64,000 nucleotides of DNA, from the NCBI GenBank assembly GCA_963678375.2, contig OY782831.1, forward strand, positions 682,001 to 746,000, in the 5' to 3' direction. Positions 32,287 to 40,710 of this stretch are shown piece by piece (positions within the stretch are counted from its first letter, which is position 1; each line of letters opens with the position of its first letter). The notes under the pieces were generated by a model, which saw only the letters and a list, made by a program, of their open reading frames with translations, did no database searches and had not been told where the DNA came from. A program made the translations under genes and the position numbers. This DNA is from JAEKNW01 sp963678375. Lineage in GTDB: Bacteria; Cloacimonadota; Cloacimonadia; Cloacimonadales; JAFGVF01.

Positions 32287-32732
32287 CTTATCTCCTTATA
32301 TTCTCCACTTCTCATCATCTCAGATAGTTCTTTTGCTCTATAACCTACCTGCACAGCCCATTTTGATCTAAGCATCTCTTTACTAGCTTCTTCGAAGTCT
32401 CCAGATTCTATCAAAGCAATTGTCTTCTTAAATGCTCCAAATCTTGAGATTCCTAGGTTAAAAGCCATATCAATAACAACAGCCTTTCTAACGGCATTAA
32501 GTCTCTCAAACCAGTTATACTTCTTTTCAAGACTGTCTCTTATTTCATCAATATCATTATCAAGCATGAAGTAAGCTTCAACTTTTCTTATTCCGTTGTC
32601 TTCTAAGTTGCGACCAACACCAATAGTTAGCCTACCTGCAGTACAGCGATAAGGTTTATTCTTCAACCCTTCATGTCTAACAAGCATTTTTCTTGCTAAT
32701 TCTATATATTCAGCTTTTTTATGTCTCATCAT
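32283..32732 (-). CDS. Phage lysozyme (GH24, T4-lysozyme type) with Cys in place of the catalytic Asp
   Basis: 149 residues. RHEG gives Glu21 and TIGVGRNL gives Thr36; the T4 triad Glu11-Asp20-Thr26 has spacings +9 and +15, and here the +9 position is Cys30 (YRCTAGRLTIG). The Asp-to-Cys change is natural in some relatives and a D20C T4 lysozyme is known to keep activity, so this is probably active. It cleaves peptidoglycan at lysis. It lies among tail genes, with dam and two small membrane proteins upstream. Confidence 0.88.
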   Translation of the reverse strand: MMRHKKAEYIELARKMLVRHEGLKNKPYRCTAGRLTIGVGRNLEDNGIRKVEAYFMLDNDIDEIRDSLEKKYNWFERLNAVRKAVVIDMAFNLGISRFGAFKKTIALIESGDFEEASKEMLRSKWAVQVGYRAKELSEMMRSGEYKEIR

Positions 32733-32776
32733 TGCTTTCTCCTTAAGAGATGAGGCAGACCGCAGTCTGCTCTTGT

Positions 32777-33572
32777 TTAATAGTTCTTTATCAGAATCTC
32801 TGTCTTTGGTATTGTTTTCCCTGATAGAGAATAAAGTGTTTCAGCCTCCTGGATATCATAACCTTTGTATAATTCTCTTACTTTAGGATGATCATTATAA
32901 GAGAGTAACCACTTGCCTTTTACCTTGCCAAGAAGCTCTCTAAGTTCCTTATGCTTAGTAAAAGCATCAACAGAATCTCTGTCATAAAGTTTCTCTTTCT
33001 CATAATAAGGAGGATCAACATAAAAGAAGGTAAAATCCCTATCATACTTAGTAATTAACTTCTCAAAGCTAAGATTATCTATTACCACATTAGCCAGCCT
33101 TTTAGAAGCTTTATCAACTTTATCTTTATTGAATAGAGGGATAATGTTAGAACCACCTCTTAAAGCAAATGAACGAGATAATCCACCAAAAGAACAAGAC
33201 AGCTTATAATAAAAGAATACAGCTCTCTCTAAGTCTGTTCTAGGTTTCATTTCAATCATTTCTTTAAAAAGCTCTCTGGAAGCCATGTATTGTTCTAACT
33301 CCTTATGAAAAGCATCTGGGTGGTATTTGATATATCTCCAGAAGTTTATCAAATCACCATTAATATCATTAAATATCTCTCGGTAATTTGGTTTATTCTC
33401 TATTTTCCAATCTTTCGCATCATTGCTTTTAGCAAATAAAATCCAACCTGCTCCACCAAATGGCTCACAGTACCAATTATGTTTTGGGATAAGTGGAATG
33501 ATCCTTTTTCTTAAAAGTCTCTTTCCACCTACCCAGCCTATTATACTACTCTCGAATGTTTTATTTCTCCAT
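32777..33572 (-). CDS. dam: DNA adenine methylase (Dam type) with a frameshift at codon 4
   Basis: The frame from 33562 to 32777 encodes ~261 residues with all Dam motifs: GWVGGKRLLRKRIIPLIP, the AdoMet loop YCEPFGGAGWILFAK, and the catalytic DPPY in FFYVDPPYYEKEKLYD. No ATG, GTG or TTG lies upstream of the first motif in this frame. An ATG at 33572 reads MEK then stops (TAA 33561-33563); dropping one T at 33563 joins it to KTFESSIIGWVGGK. So the gene has an apparent +1 frameshift, or uses a rare start such as ATA. Starting at the internal TTG (33352) would remove the AdoMet site. It methylates adenine in phage DNA, probably against restriction. Confidence 0.8.
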
Positions 33573-33613
33573 TATATTACTAGGAACGCCTGCATCCTGC
33601 AGGCATTCCATGA

Positions 33614-34018
33614 TTAAAACAGTTTCTTAGCTAATCCTTGAGCAAGACCAGTCATAGCCGTTCGACCTAATCCAGTAGCTAAGTTTTTAACCCAGCTTGA
33701 GCCATCTTGCTCTCCTGCTTTTCTAGCAGGTTCTGTCACAATATCATATACTTTCTGCACTGGATTATCCGTTGCTAGTTTCTTAGCTAATTTAGCCATT
33801 TCAGCAGAAGGGATATTCTTAATATCCTTCTCTATTTGTGATGCTGGATGTTCATACCTGGAAGCACCCAGTATCGCTTCTATTACTCTTTGAACAGTAG
33901 GAAGTACACTATCGATAGAAAGCATTTTCTTTCTAATCAGATAAACTACTCCTATAATGATCATTGTTACTACCACACTTATTGCAGATACTACTGCAGG
34001 ATGATTTAGTAAATCCAC
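33614..34018 (-). CDS. Phage membrane protein, possible holin-associated
   Basis: 134 residues with one membrane helix (residues ~8-30, AISVVVTMIIIGVVYLIRKK) and a soluble tail ending in amphipathic Gly/Ala-rich segments. GTG start at 34018 with a strong AAGGAGG. Located in the probable lysis module (XhlA-like protein upstream, dam and lysozyme downstream). Could be a holin or spanin-like part; not recognised by sequence. Confidence 0.55.
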   Translation of the reverse strand: MDLLNHPAVVSAISVVVTMIIIGVVYLIRKKMLSIDSVLPTVQRVIEAILGASRYEHPASQIEKDIKNIPSAEMAKLAKKLATDNPVQKVYDIVTEPARKAGEQDGSSWVKNLATGLGRTAMTGLAQGLAKKLF

Positions 34019-34031
34019 TCTTTCCTCCTTC

Positions 34032-34081
34032 TAATTCCCCTCTGTGGAGGGGTGACTTGGTATTTCCAAGGTGGGGTGGTT
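34032..34081. repeat. AATTCCCCTC...GGGGTGGTT repeat, copy 1
   Basis: AATTCCCCTC-TGTG-GAGGGG, then TGACTTGGTATTTCCAAG and GTGGGGTGGT. Same family as the copies at 37019, 37733, 40711, 42106, 42398, 48079 and 50040. It fills the gap between two phage genes. Confidence 0.8.
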
Positions 34082-34277
34082 ATCCCCCTATTATCGGTTT
34101 CAAAACACTAGCTATCATTACTCCAGCCATTAATCCATTCAACCAGATGACTATATTTAGCTTAGTTTCCACTCTGCTTAATCTCTCTAATATTCCAGGT
34201 CTTCCATTACCATCTAACTTCTTTTTGATATCTTTAATATCTCCTACTAAACTCTTGTGGTGTTCGCATACTGACAT
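34080..34277 (-). CDS. Small XhlA-like membrane protein, lysis module
   Basis: 65 residues. A short coiled-coil region (IKDIKKKLDGNG, LERLSRVETKLNIVIWL) followed by one C-terminal membrane helix (LNGLMAGVMIASVLKPIIGG). This matches the layout of haemolysin XhlA-type proteins that work with holins. RBS AAGGAG. Its stop overlaps the edge of a repeat. Confidence 0.6.
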   Translation of the reverse strand: MSVCEHHKSLVGDIKDIKKKLDGNGRPGILERLSRVETKLNIVIWLNGLMAGVMIASVLKPIIGG

Positions 34278-34294
34278 CTCTACTCCTTACTGAT

Positions 34295-34828
34295 TTACAC
34301 AGCAGTTTCAGGAATATCTTTAATAATAAAATACCTATCCTTAGTAGGACCTGAGTATTCAGTGCTTATAGTAGCTGTATATAAGCCATTAAACTCATTA
34401 CTTCGCTCATAGCTCCATCTCATACCATTGAAGATTAAACAGTTTGCTTTATCAGCTGACCATAAAGCAATAGTCCTAATTTCTTTATTTAACTGACTTT
34501 CAAGCCAGTCTTTTCTAGCTTGACTAAGACCTATTAAAGTCAGTTCGATTGTGTTAGTACGCTTACCTTCAATTAAGAAGTTTGTAGTTTTAAACTTAGC
34601 TACCTTAGATTCTTCTTTACCTGGATTCTCTCCCAAATCTGAGATTGGAGTAAACATTGAAGATAGAAAACCTTCAAATTCTCCTTGATTTAACAATACT
34701 TCAGGAGGGATTTCACCTATATCACTAAAAGAACCATCTCCTATCCAGCTAGAACCATGATTAAAAACTGCTATCTGTTCCCGGAAATCACTAACTTGTT
34801 TATCTAATGCAGTTGGTGCCATACCCAT
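34295..34828 (-). CDS. Putative tail tube/major tail protein
   Basis: 177 residues, 11 bases after the capsid gene's stop, beta-rich (FKTTNFLIEGKRTNTIELTL, YTATISTEYSGPTKDRYFII). The place after capsid and before the tape measure, and the size, fit a siphovirus tail tube protein; no other candidate exists. Not recognised directly. RBS AAGGAGG; ATG at 34828 or 34822. Confidence 0.5.
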   Translation of the reverse strand: MGMAPTALDKQVSDFREQIAVFNHGSSWIGDGSFSDIGEIPPEVLLNQGEFEGFLSSMFTPISDLGENPGKEESKVAKFKTTNFLIEGKRTNTIELTLIGLSQARKDWLESQLNKEIRTIALWSADKANCLIFNGMRWSYERSNEFNGLYTATISTEYSGPTKDRYFIIKDIPETAV

Positions 34829-34839
34829 AATCTACCTCC

Positions 34840-35748
34840 TTATGAAGTTGGGTCTACAGTCGTTTTATCAGAGACCTGGTAAACCCAAGAGTCTTCTAAT
34901 TTACCTCTACCAAATGTTCTATAAGGTACATATCTATCAGTAGCAGACAAGTCATTAGTACTTGATAGAGTTTCCATTAATTGATTACCATACATATAGC
35001 AATACTTGTGACCGAAGATAACAGGAGTACTGTCATTTTTTACTGCAGTAGAGTTAATAGCACCAGCTTTATCTACCTTTGGGAAATGATTTAATAGGAT
35101 CACATCAAAACCCATCAATCTACCTATCAAACCATTTGGAATAGGCATTTTACTTTGCTGTCCAATTTTATCAGCAGAAATGAACTGATCAATTTTGAAC
35201 AATTGAGATTCATGTTCAGGTCCAATTAAACAGAATCTCTTTGAAATAGGAGCATTCTTTTCATTAAGATGTTTTCTTGCGTTGATGAAATCATCTAAAG
35301 TAATTTTATTAGCTGTAGTACCTGCAAAATCAACCTTTTGCCCTGCAGGAATAGCTCCAATTAAAGCTGTTAAGATATTAACATCTTCTTTGGTTAAAAT
35401 GTGAGAACCTGAATCTTCAGACTTTTCTTTCAATGTTTTTACAGTTGTCTGATAATCAGTATCTCTTTGCACTATAAAAGGATTACCTGCCTTTTGATCT
35501 ACTGTTAAATCAATAGAACCTTCACCTGCACCTGAAGGAGCTGCGAAAGCTTCACCAATTCCCACAGTCTGCCCTGATTCAGTTGTGATGTAAGGAACAT
35601 GAATCACCTTCATACCTTTTTTAGCAAACTTCGATACATCATACAAATAGCTCATTGCATATCTGTTATCTTTACTCTTACGTTTGATGGCATTAAGAGT
35701 CTCGGTAGTGATTAAATCACCATAAATTGTGTTACTTGCCTGTGACAT
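34840..35748 (-). CDS. Major capsid protein
   Basis: 302 residues. It follows the protease/scaffold gene directly (stop and start share a base, TAATG). Features such as an N-terminal helix, TTESGQTVGIGEAFAAPSGA, then a beta-rich body (CLIGPEHESQLFKIDQFISA, GRLMGFDVILLNHF) fit HK97-fold capsid proteins. Assignment rests on these and on gene order protease-scaffold-capsid as in Mu (I-Z-T). Confidence 0.8.
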   Translation of the reverse strand: MSQASNTIYGDLITTETLNAIKRKSKDNRYAMSYLYDVSKFAKKGMKVIHVPYITTESGQTVGIGEAFAAPSGAGEGSIDLTVDQKAGNPFIVQRDTDYQTTVKTLKEKSEDSGSHILTKEDVNILTALIGAIPAGQKVDFAGTTANKITLDDFINARKHLNEKNAPISKRFCLIGPEHESQLFKIDQFISADKIGQQSKMPIPNGLIGRLMGFDVILLNHFPKVDKAGAINSTAVKNDSTPVIFGHKYCYMYGNQLMETLSSTNDLSATDRYVPYRTFGRGKLEDSWVYQVSDKTTVDPTS

Positions 35749-36182
35749 TATCTGTTATCCTCCATGTATTTCTCTTTTAGCTCTGTGTATAGCTTAGGGT
35801 CAGATTTGTATAAATCTTCTGCCTTTTCAGGATCCCTCATTAATACATCCCAGCTTAACTCTTCATCAGAATTTGCAGCTAGGGTGATTGTTTTAGTAAG
35901 GTCTGACTTACTATTACCAGCATTTTTAACAAACTCATCAAACAAAGCTTCATCTTTATTAATGAGTGTTGTCGCAAAGTCTTTCTGTGCTGGGGTAATC
36001 TTACCTTCACTTATTGCTTGATTGATTTTAGCTTCGACATTGATTTTTCTAAGGTCTGTAACCTCTGTTTCTAATTTCTGATTCTTTGTTTTTAAAGCTG
36101 TTACTTGGGTGGTTAAGGAATCAATCTTAACAACCGCTTCAGCCTTATTTTTTACACCTAATACTTCAAATAATTCTTCCAT
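35748..36182 (-). CDS. Internal-start scaffold protein (Mu gpZ-like), in frame within the protease gene
   Basis: An in-frame ATG at 36182 is preceded by AGAGAGGAG at ideal distance. The product (144 residues, MEELFEVLGVKNKAEAVVKI, coiled coil TALKTKNQKLETEVTDLRK) is the C-terminal part of the protease gene and would serve as capsid scaffold. Mu genes I/Z and lambda C/Nu3 use the same trick. Probable but not proven by sequence alone. Confidence 0.6.
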   Translation of the reverse strand: MEELFEVLGVKNKAEAVVKIDSLTTQVTALKTKNQKLETEVTDLRKINVEAKINQAISEGKITPAQKDFATTLINKDEALFDEFVKNAGNSKSDLTKTITLAANSDEELSWDVLMRDPEKAEDLYKSDPKLYTELKEKYMEDNR

Positions 36183-36785
36183 ATTCTCCTCTCTTATATT
36201 GTTTTTTATCCAGTCTTGGTACTCTTGTTTACCTTCGAATTGATGATCAAAGTTGTTACTTACTGCTACGTTATCTATTATTGTGTTGATGAAACCTTTC
36301 TCCTTTGCTTCTTTAGCAGTAAACCAGGTTTCCTGATCCATCAGACTGCCTATCTCATCTGCAGATAAATTACTGTGACTAACATAGATATTAACTATCT
36401 GTTCTTTAATTCTATCTAAGAGTTCTGCATTCTTTCTTAATTCTTCAGAGTCTCCAGTAACATTGACCAAAGGATTATGTATCATAAACATACTATTCTC
36501 TGACATTTCGATAGTCTCTCCAGCTAAGGCTATAATAGAAGCCATGGAAGCTGCTATCCCTTCAATTTTAGTTATCACTTTTGAAGTGTGAGCTTTAAGA
36601 GAATTATAAATTGCCAATCCATCAAAGACTTGCCCTCCTGGTGAATTGATGTGTAGAATGATATCATTCTTAACCTGCCGAATCTCTTTCACAAAATCAG
36701 AAGCCCTAGTACCCCAGAAGCCTATCTCATCATAGATATAGACATCTGTATGCTCTACCTTATTAACTATCTTATACCACTTCAT
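35748..36785 (-). CDS. Clp-type (S14) head maturation protease fused to scaffold
   Basis: 345 residues. Residues ~1-180 are a ClpP fold with ILHINSPGG, nucleophile Ser80 in GIAASMAS and His103 in MFMIHNP. Residues ~200-345 are a coiled-coil scaffold. It processes the scaffold and capsid precursor during head assembly. Overlaps the upstream 74-residue gene by ATGA and the capsid gene by one base. A strong internal ribosome-binding site before residue 202 suggests a separate scaffold product. Confidence 0.9.
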   Translation of the reverse strand: MKWYKIVNKVEHTDVYIYDEIGFWGTRASDFVKEIRQVKNDIILHINSPGGQVFDGLAIYNSLKAHTSKVITKIEGIAASMASIIALAGETIEMSENSMFMIHNPLVNVTGDSEELRKNAELLDRIKEQIVNIYVSHSNLSADEIGSLMDQETWFTAKEAKEKGFINTIIDNVAVSNNFDHQFEGKQEYQDWIKNNIREENMEELFEVLGVKNKAEAVVKIDSLTTQVTALKTKNQKLETEVTDLRKINVEAKINQAISEGKITPAQKDFATTLINKDEALFDEFVKNAGNSKSDLTKTITLAANSDEELSWDVLMRDPEKAEDLYKSDPKLYTELKEKYMEDNR

Positions 36786-37006
36786 TTAACCTTCCTCATA
36801 TCAAAAGTAATCAAATTCCTACCTAAGTTAGACATCTCTTCCATCTCGGTAGTCGATAATTTGCTACAGTTTGTAATAGTGATATGACTCTTTGACTGAG
36901 CTGCTAAAAATATTAATTCCTCAATACTGCTATTGGTGAAGTTATCGCACTCTAATATTACATTACTACCATTCTTTACTGCTTGTTTAATACTATCGAA
37001 GAACAT
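36782..37006 (-). CDS. Small phage protein of unknown function
   Basis: 74 residues (NVILECDNFTNSSIEELIFL, HITITNCSKLSTTEMEEMSN). The alternation resembles a leucine-rich or STAS-like fold, but this is not firm. First gene of the leftward structural operon, RBS AAGGAGG, ATGA overlap with the protease gene. Confidence 0.65.
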   Translation of the reverse strand: MFFDSIKQAVKNGSNVILECDNFTNSSIEELIFLAAQSKSHITITNCSKLSTTEMEEMSNLGRNLITFDMRKVK

Positions 37007-37018
37007 TCTTCCTCCTTA

Positions 37019-37066
37019 ATTCCCCTCTGCGGAGGGGTGGCTTGGTATTTCCAAGTCGGGGTGGTT
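37019..37066. repeat. AATTCCCCTC...GGGGTGGTT repeat, copy 2
   Basis: AATTCCCCTC-TGCG-GAGGGGTGG, then CTTGGTATTTCCAAG and TCGGGGTGGTT. It sits directly upstream of the first gene of the leftward structural operon. Confidence 0.8.
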
Positions 37067-37145
37067 CTTATTCCCCTCTTCTAATTTTTCGCATAAAAAC
37101 TCTTTATCATCAAATCCACCATATCACAGCTAATCATTTTTATAA

Positions 37146-37176
37146 AAAAAATGGGGTAAAATACCCACTTTTTTCA
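37146..37176. terminator. Hairpin between the divergent late operons
   Basis: GGGTA-AAA-TACCC flanked by eight A on one side and six T on the other reads as a weak bidirectional terminator. A terminator between divergent operons is odd, unless it blocks transcripts entering from one promoter into the other operon. Confidence 0.4.
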
Positions 37177-37268
37177 GTAATTTATTAACTCTATGATATC
37201 ATGGCTCCAATAACTGGGAACACAGACTCTTCTGTCGGAAGGTGGAGATTCTCTCTGCTATTTCTCTT

Positions 37269-37306
37269 AAATCCCCCTTAACGAGGGGGACACAGGGGGT
37301 GTTTCT
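37269..37306. repeat. AATCCCCCT...GGGGGTGTTTC repeat
   Basis: AATCCCCCTTAACGAGGGGG then ACACAGGGGGTGTTTC. The same element occurs at 40804-40840 and 50008-50044. It lies in the leader of the rightward packaging operon. Confidence 0.8.
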
Positions 37307-37333
37307 TCCATATAAAATTAAAAAGGAGCCATA

Positions 37334-37735
37334 ATGCTAAGTACTTTATTAGAAGAATTAATCGCAAAACTGAAAGGTCTGGAAACAGAGGAAGGAAAAC
37401 TATTTAAGCAAGTAGAACCCTATGAAGGACAGTTTGAAAACATCAGTGAGTATGCATTAGTACCACCTTCTGCTTTTGTAGAACTCTCTGATGCTGACCC
37501 TAATCCAAATGGCAGACAAAACACTATCAGAACCAATGTCGCAATCTATGTTACTACCAACCATATTAAAGGTAAGAAACCTACAGCAATCTTTAATATT
37601 ATTGATGATATGCGTAAGTCACTTAATAAAAGAAGCTTCGCTAAGGGATTCTTATACTTTAATGGCTTTAGAAGACTTGCTATCTTCCCTGGATTTATAA
37701 CCTACCAGGTAAACTTCATTCATGATGAATCTTAA
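37334..37735 (+). CDS. Mu gp37-like (DUF1834-type) head-tail/tail completion protein
   Basis: 133 residues. The N-terminal plan (LLEELIAKLKGLE, QVEPYEGQF, PPSAFVEL) matches the Mu gp37/DUF1834 family. It is the first gene of the rightward operon. Unlike in Mu, where this gene lies downstream of capsid, it is on the other strand from the capsid gene. RBS AAAGGAG. Confidence 0.6.
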   Translation: MLSTLLEELIAKLKGLETEEGKLFKQVEPYEGQFENISEYALVPPSAFVELSDADPNPNGRQNTIRTNVAIYVTTNHIKGKKPTAIFNIIDDMRKSLNKRSFAKGFLYFNGFRRLAIFPGFITYQVNFIHDES

Positions 37736-37812
37736 TTCCCCTCTATGGAGGGGTGCCTTCGAAGAAGGCGGGGTGGTCTCTTCTGTCGGAACGTGGGCAT
37801 CTTGCCCGCTCT
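37733..37812. repeat. Composite repeat between gp37-like and gp36-like genes
   Basis: An AATTCCCCTC...GGGGTGGT unit (37733-37781) is joined to a second short repeat, TCTTCTGTCGGAACGTGGGC with ATCTTGCCCGC. The second motif also occurs in shorter form at 37222. It keeps the upstream frame open, so a longer false start is possible for the next gene. Confidence 0.7.
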
Positions 37813-37835
37813 TAAATAAAAAACAAGGAGAAAAA

Positions 37836-38213
37836 ATGTACGGTACAATAGAAAATTTAAAAGACTCTTTCGGTTCTAAGAAAGACCTTCTATTACAAGA
37901 TATTACAGATGATCAGTTAGTCTCAATGTTAGAGGATCAATCAAGCTATATTGATAGTTTCCTTCAGGTTAGGTATGAACTGCCCTTACTTGGTTCAAAT
38001 GCTATAATTAACAGACTCTGCATAATCTTATCAAAAGCAGAATGCTACAGACTTTTTGCTTCTAATGACATACCTGAAGCAGTCAAAGAACAAGAGAAAC
38101 AAGCTTTAAAAGATTTAATTAAAATCCAAAAAGGGGAGATTCTAATCATGAAAGAAGATGCTCTCGATGATGATATTACTTCTAAAGAAGTCTATTTTGG
38201 AGACTGGCTATGA
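37836..38213 (+). CDS. Mu gp36-like (DUF1320) protein
   Basis: 125 residues. Helical, with the pattern LLLQDITDDQLVSMLEDQSS and SYIDSFLQVRYELPL typical of the DUF1320/gp36 head-tail connector family. ATG at 37836 has AAGGAG; the open frame upstream runs through a repeat and is not used. It overlaps the next gene by 4 bases. Confidence 0.75.
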   Translation: MYGTIENLKDSFGSKKDLLLQDITDDQLVSMLEDQSSYIDSFLQVRYELPLLGSNAIINRLCIILSKAECYRLFASNDIPEAVKEQEKQALKDLIKIQKGEILIMKEDALDDDITSKEVYFGDWL

Positions 38214-38755
38214 TTCAAGACAAAGAACTCCTTGAGGCTATTGGTGGTAGGATAAAGAAAAATATTAAAGACAGAATTAGACATAACCAAATTAAACCTG
38301 CTACCAAGAATAAAGAAAAGGGCAAGGCAACTCTTACTGATACAAATAATCTATTTGAAGGTATAATCTATGAAATTAAGGATGACTCAATTCATATTGG
38401 GGTTGATCTTAATCTTGTTTCTTATGCTCGAATACACCAAGAGGGAGGCACTATTGTACCTCAAAAAGCAAAGTATTTAGCAATTCCTTTATGTCCTGAA
38501 GCAAAAATAGCAAAATCACCTAACAACATAAAGTTAGAAGAGGGAGAATCAACCTTTATTGCGAAATCTATTATTTTTAAAAATTATGGAAAAAAAAAGA
38601 AATATAAAATCAAACCTCTCTATAAGCTCGAAAAATCAGTCAAAATACCTGCTCGTCCTTACTTGTTCATTGATGACAGGGATAAAACTCAAATCGAAAA
38701 CATCGTAACAAACTACTACGACAAGAAAATAAGGAGTAAATTCAATGGCTCATAA
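38210..38755 (+). CDS. Mu gpG-like virion morphogenesis protein
   Basis: 181 residues. SYARIHQEGGTIVPQKAKYL is the signature of phage virion morphogenesis (Mu gpG)/tail-completion proteins, with PARPYLFIDDRDKTQIENIV near the C-terminus. It joins head and tail. Overlaps both neighbours slightly, so part of one operon. Confidence 0.85.
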   Translation: MIQDKELLEAIGGRIKKNIKDRIRHNQIKPATKNKEKGKATLTDTNNLFEGIIYEIKDDSIHIGVDLNLVSYARIHQEGGTIVPQKAKYLAIPLCPEAKIAKSPNNIKLEEGESTFIAKSIIFKNYGKKKKYKIKPLYKLEKSVKIPARPYLFIDDRDKTQIENIVTNYYDKKIRSKFNGS

Positions 38756-39218
38756 ACGTATTGTAAAAGAACAAGCTGAAAGGCTCTACATCATGGAAGG
38801 TAAGCCAATAAACGAAATAGCTACCATTCTAAAAGTCTCTCAGCAAACAATCTATGCTTGGAAAAAGAAACATGAATGGGATAAGGCAATCAGGGCTTCA
38901 GGTACCATTGGCTTAACTATCGAAATGACAAAATCTCTCTTTTCTGAAATGAATAAAGCCATGAAAGAAGGAAAGCTAACAGACCCTAAAACTGCTGATG
39001 CTTTAGCAAAGATTTCAAAAATAGCAGAGAAACTATCACCTGAAAAAATGATGCTTTCCAACATCTTTAACATGTTAGAAGACATTACTCATTGTATTCA
39101 GAACAAAATAAGAGATGAAGATTTTCTTATGCTCTGGGGCAAGTATCTTAGAGAAATTTCCGATGATCTAAGAAGAAAATATGCTTCAGGTAACAACTTT
39201 AGGATGTCTGATGAATAA
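38745..39218 (+). CDS. Terminase small subunit (DUF1804/Mu gp27-like)
   Basis: 157 residues. N-terminal HTH (PINEIATILKVSQQTIYAWK) binds packaging-site DNA; the C-terminal helices (ADALAKISKIAEKLSPEKMM) mediate oligomers. Overlaps the large subunit start. Confidence 0.85.
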   Translation: MAHKRIVKEQAERLYIMEGKPINEIATILKVSQQTIYAWKKKHEWDKAIRASGTIGLTIEMTKSLFSEMNKAMKEGKLTDPKTADALAKISKIAEKLSPEKMMLSNIFNMLEDITHCIQNKIRDEDFLMLWGKYLREISDDLRRKYASGNNFRMSDE

Positions 39219-40710
39219 GCAAATTACAGTAAAAGAATTTGATAAAAAGCTCGAGCTCTTAATAGCTAATATTAAGAAGTTCTCTACACCTCTGCCTAAT
39301 GATAAAGTAGCTAAAGCAAAGAGAATTGATAAAGCTAAAAAAGATTTTTTCTTCTTTGCTGAAACTTACTTTCCTCACTATATCCGCTGTAAGTCAGGTA
39401 GACCTCATAAAATTGCTCATGAAGAGACTGAAGTTATGGGGCAAATTACAGCTATTGCTGGCTTTAGAGGTATGGGTAAAACAACTCAGTTATCTATTAT
39501 CAAACCTATCTGGAAAGCTCTTAAGGAAGAAATATTCTTTAATGTCAAGATTGCTAAATCTGATGATAAAGCAGCTGAAAGAACTGCAGCTATTAGAGCC
39601 GAATTCCTCTTTAATGAAAGAATAAAGCAAGACTTCGGTCAGCTCTTAGCATCAACATCTTCAGAGTCTGATTTTACTATTAAAACTGGCTGTCGTTTCA
39701 TAGCTCTTGGTTATAAATCAGGTGTCCGTGGTATTATTAATATGACACACAGGCCAGACTATATAGACATCGATGACTTAGAAGACCATCAATCCTTCAA
39801 TGAAAGAATAGCTAAGGAGAAGCTTCAATTCGTTACTGAAGAAGCTTATGGAGCTCTCGAAGATGGACAAGGCTATATCATCTGGCTTGGTAATCTTACT
39901 CATCAGAAATCAGCTTTAAACCTCTTTAAGAAATCAACAGAAACTGGAGATCTCTCTGGTCGTAAGATGCTTATCTTCAAAGTTGATGATGGACACTTCA
40001 ATCCAACATGGCAAGAAAAGCATACTAAAGAAAAACTTATCAAAATCCGCCAAGCTATTGGCAGATTTGGCTTTGAAAGACACTTTCGCATGAATCCAGT
40101 AGTCGAAGGACTTAAGTTCAAAGAAGCCTGGTTTAGATATTACTCACCTGAAGATATCGAAGACATTCCTTTTGAGAAAATAGTTAACTACACAGACCCT
40201 TCTTTAGGTGAAAAATCTACTTCAGACTATAAAGCATCAATGACTATTGGCTTCTACAAAAAGAAGTATTACCTGTTAGATTGTTACTTGCGAAAAGCTT
40301 CTATTATCGAGATGCTTAAATATCTATATTCTGTTCATAGTAGATACAATGCCCGTCTTTATATGGAGTCTAACTTCTGGCAAAAGGTTATCTGGGACTA
40401 CATCCCTGACTTAGCACATGTTATCGGCTATATGTTACCTGTTTCAGGAGTTGAAAACAAAGAAAAAAAAGAACTTAGAATTGAAAGACTTGAGCCTTAC
40501 TTCGAATGGGGTTGGCTTCTCTTTCCTAAACAAAAAACAGCAGAAACTCAACTACTTGAAGATCAATTACTCGGCTTCCCTGATTACCCTAATGATGACG
40601 GTCCTGATGCCTTAGCAGGAGGAGTAAATTGTCTTAGAATAAACTCACAAGAAGAGACCTATGAATCTGTTGAATCTAAACTCGCAACCCAATTTTCAGA
40701 TGTCTGGTAA
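39211..40710 (+). CDS. Terminase large subunit
   Basis: About 499 residues. The ATPase has Walker A GFRGMGKTT (residues ~84-92) and Walker B YIDIDDLED. The nuclease domain begins near NYTDPSLGEKSTSDYKA and ends with the acidic DDGPDALAGG. It cuts and pumps DNA into the prohead; in Mu-like phages it packages headfuls with host DNA at the ends. ATG at 39211 overlaps the small subunit's stop and follows AGGA; the in-frame ATG at 39181 is less likely. Confidence 0.92.
   Translation: MNKQITVKEFDKKLELLIANIKKFSTPLPNDKVAKAKRIDKAKKDFFFFAETYFPHYIRCKSGRPHKIAHEETEVMGQITAIAGFRGMGKTTQLSIIKPIWKALKEEIFFNVKIAKSDDKAAERTAAIRAEFLFNERIKQDFGQLLASTSSESDFTIKTGCRFIALGYKSGVRGIINMTHRPDYIDIDDLEDHQSFNERIAKEKLQFVTEEAYGALEDGQGYIIWLGNLTHQKSALNLFKKSTETGDLSGRKMLIFKVDDGHFNPTWQEKHTKEKLIKIRQAIGRFGFERHFRMNPVVEGLKFKEAWFRYYSPEDIEDIPFEKIVNYTDPSLGEKSTSDYKASMTIGFYKKKYYLLDCYLRKASIIEMLKYLYSVHSRYNARLYMESNFWQKVIWDYIPDLAHVIGYMLPVSGVENKEKKELRIERLEPYFEWGWLLFPKQKTAETQLLEDQLLGFPDYPNDDGPDALAGGVNCLRINSQEETYESVESKLATQFSDVW

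Noticed and set aside
37722..37835. N-terminal extension of the gp36-like gene
   Set aside because: It is encoded by a repeat; the ATG at 37836 has a good AAGGAG.
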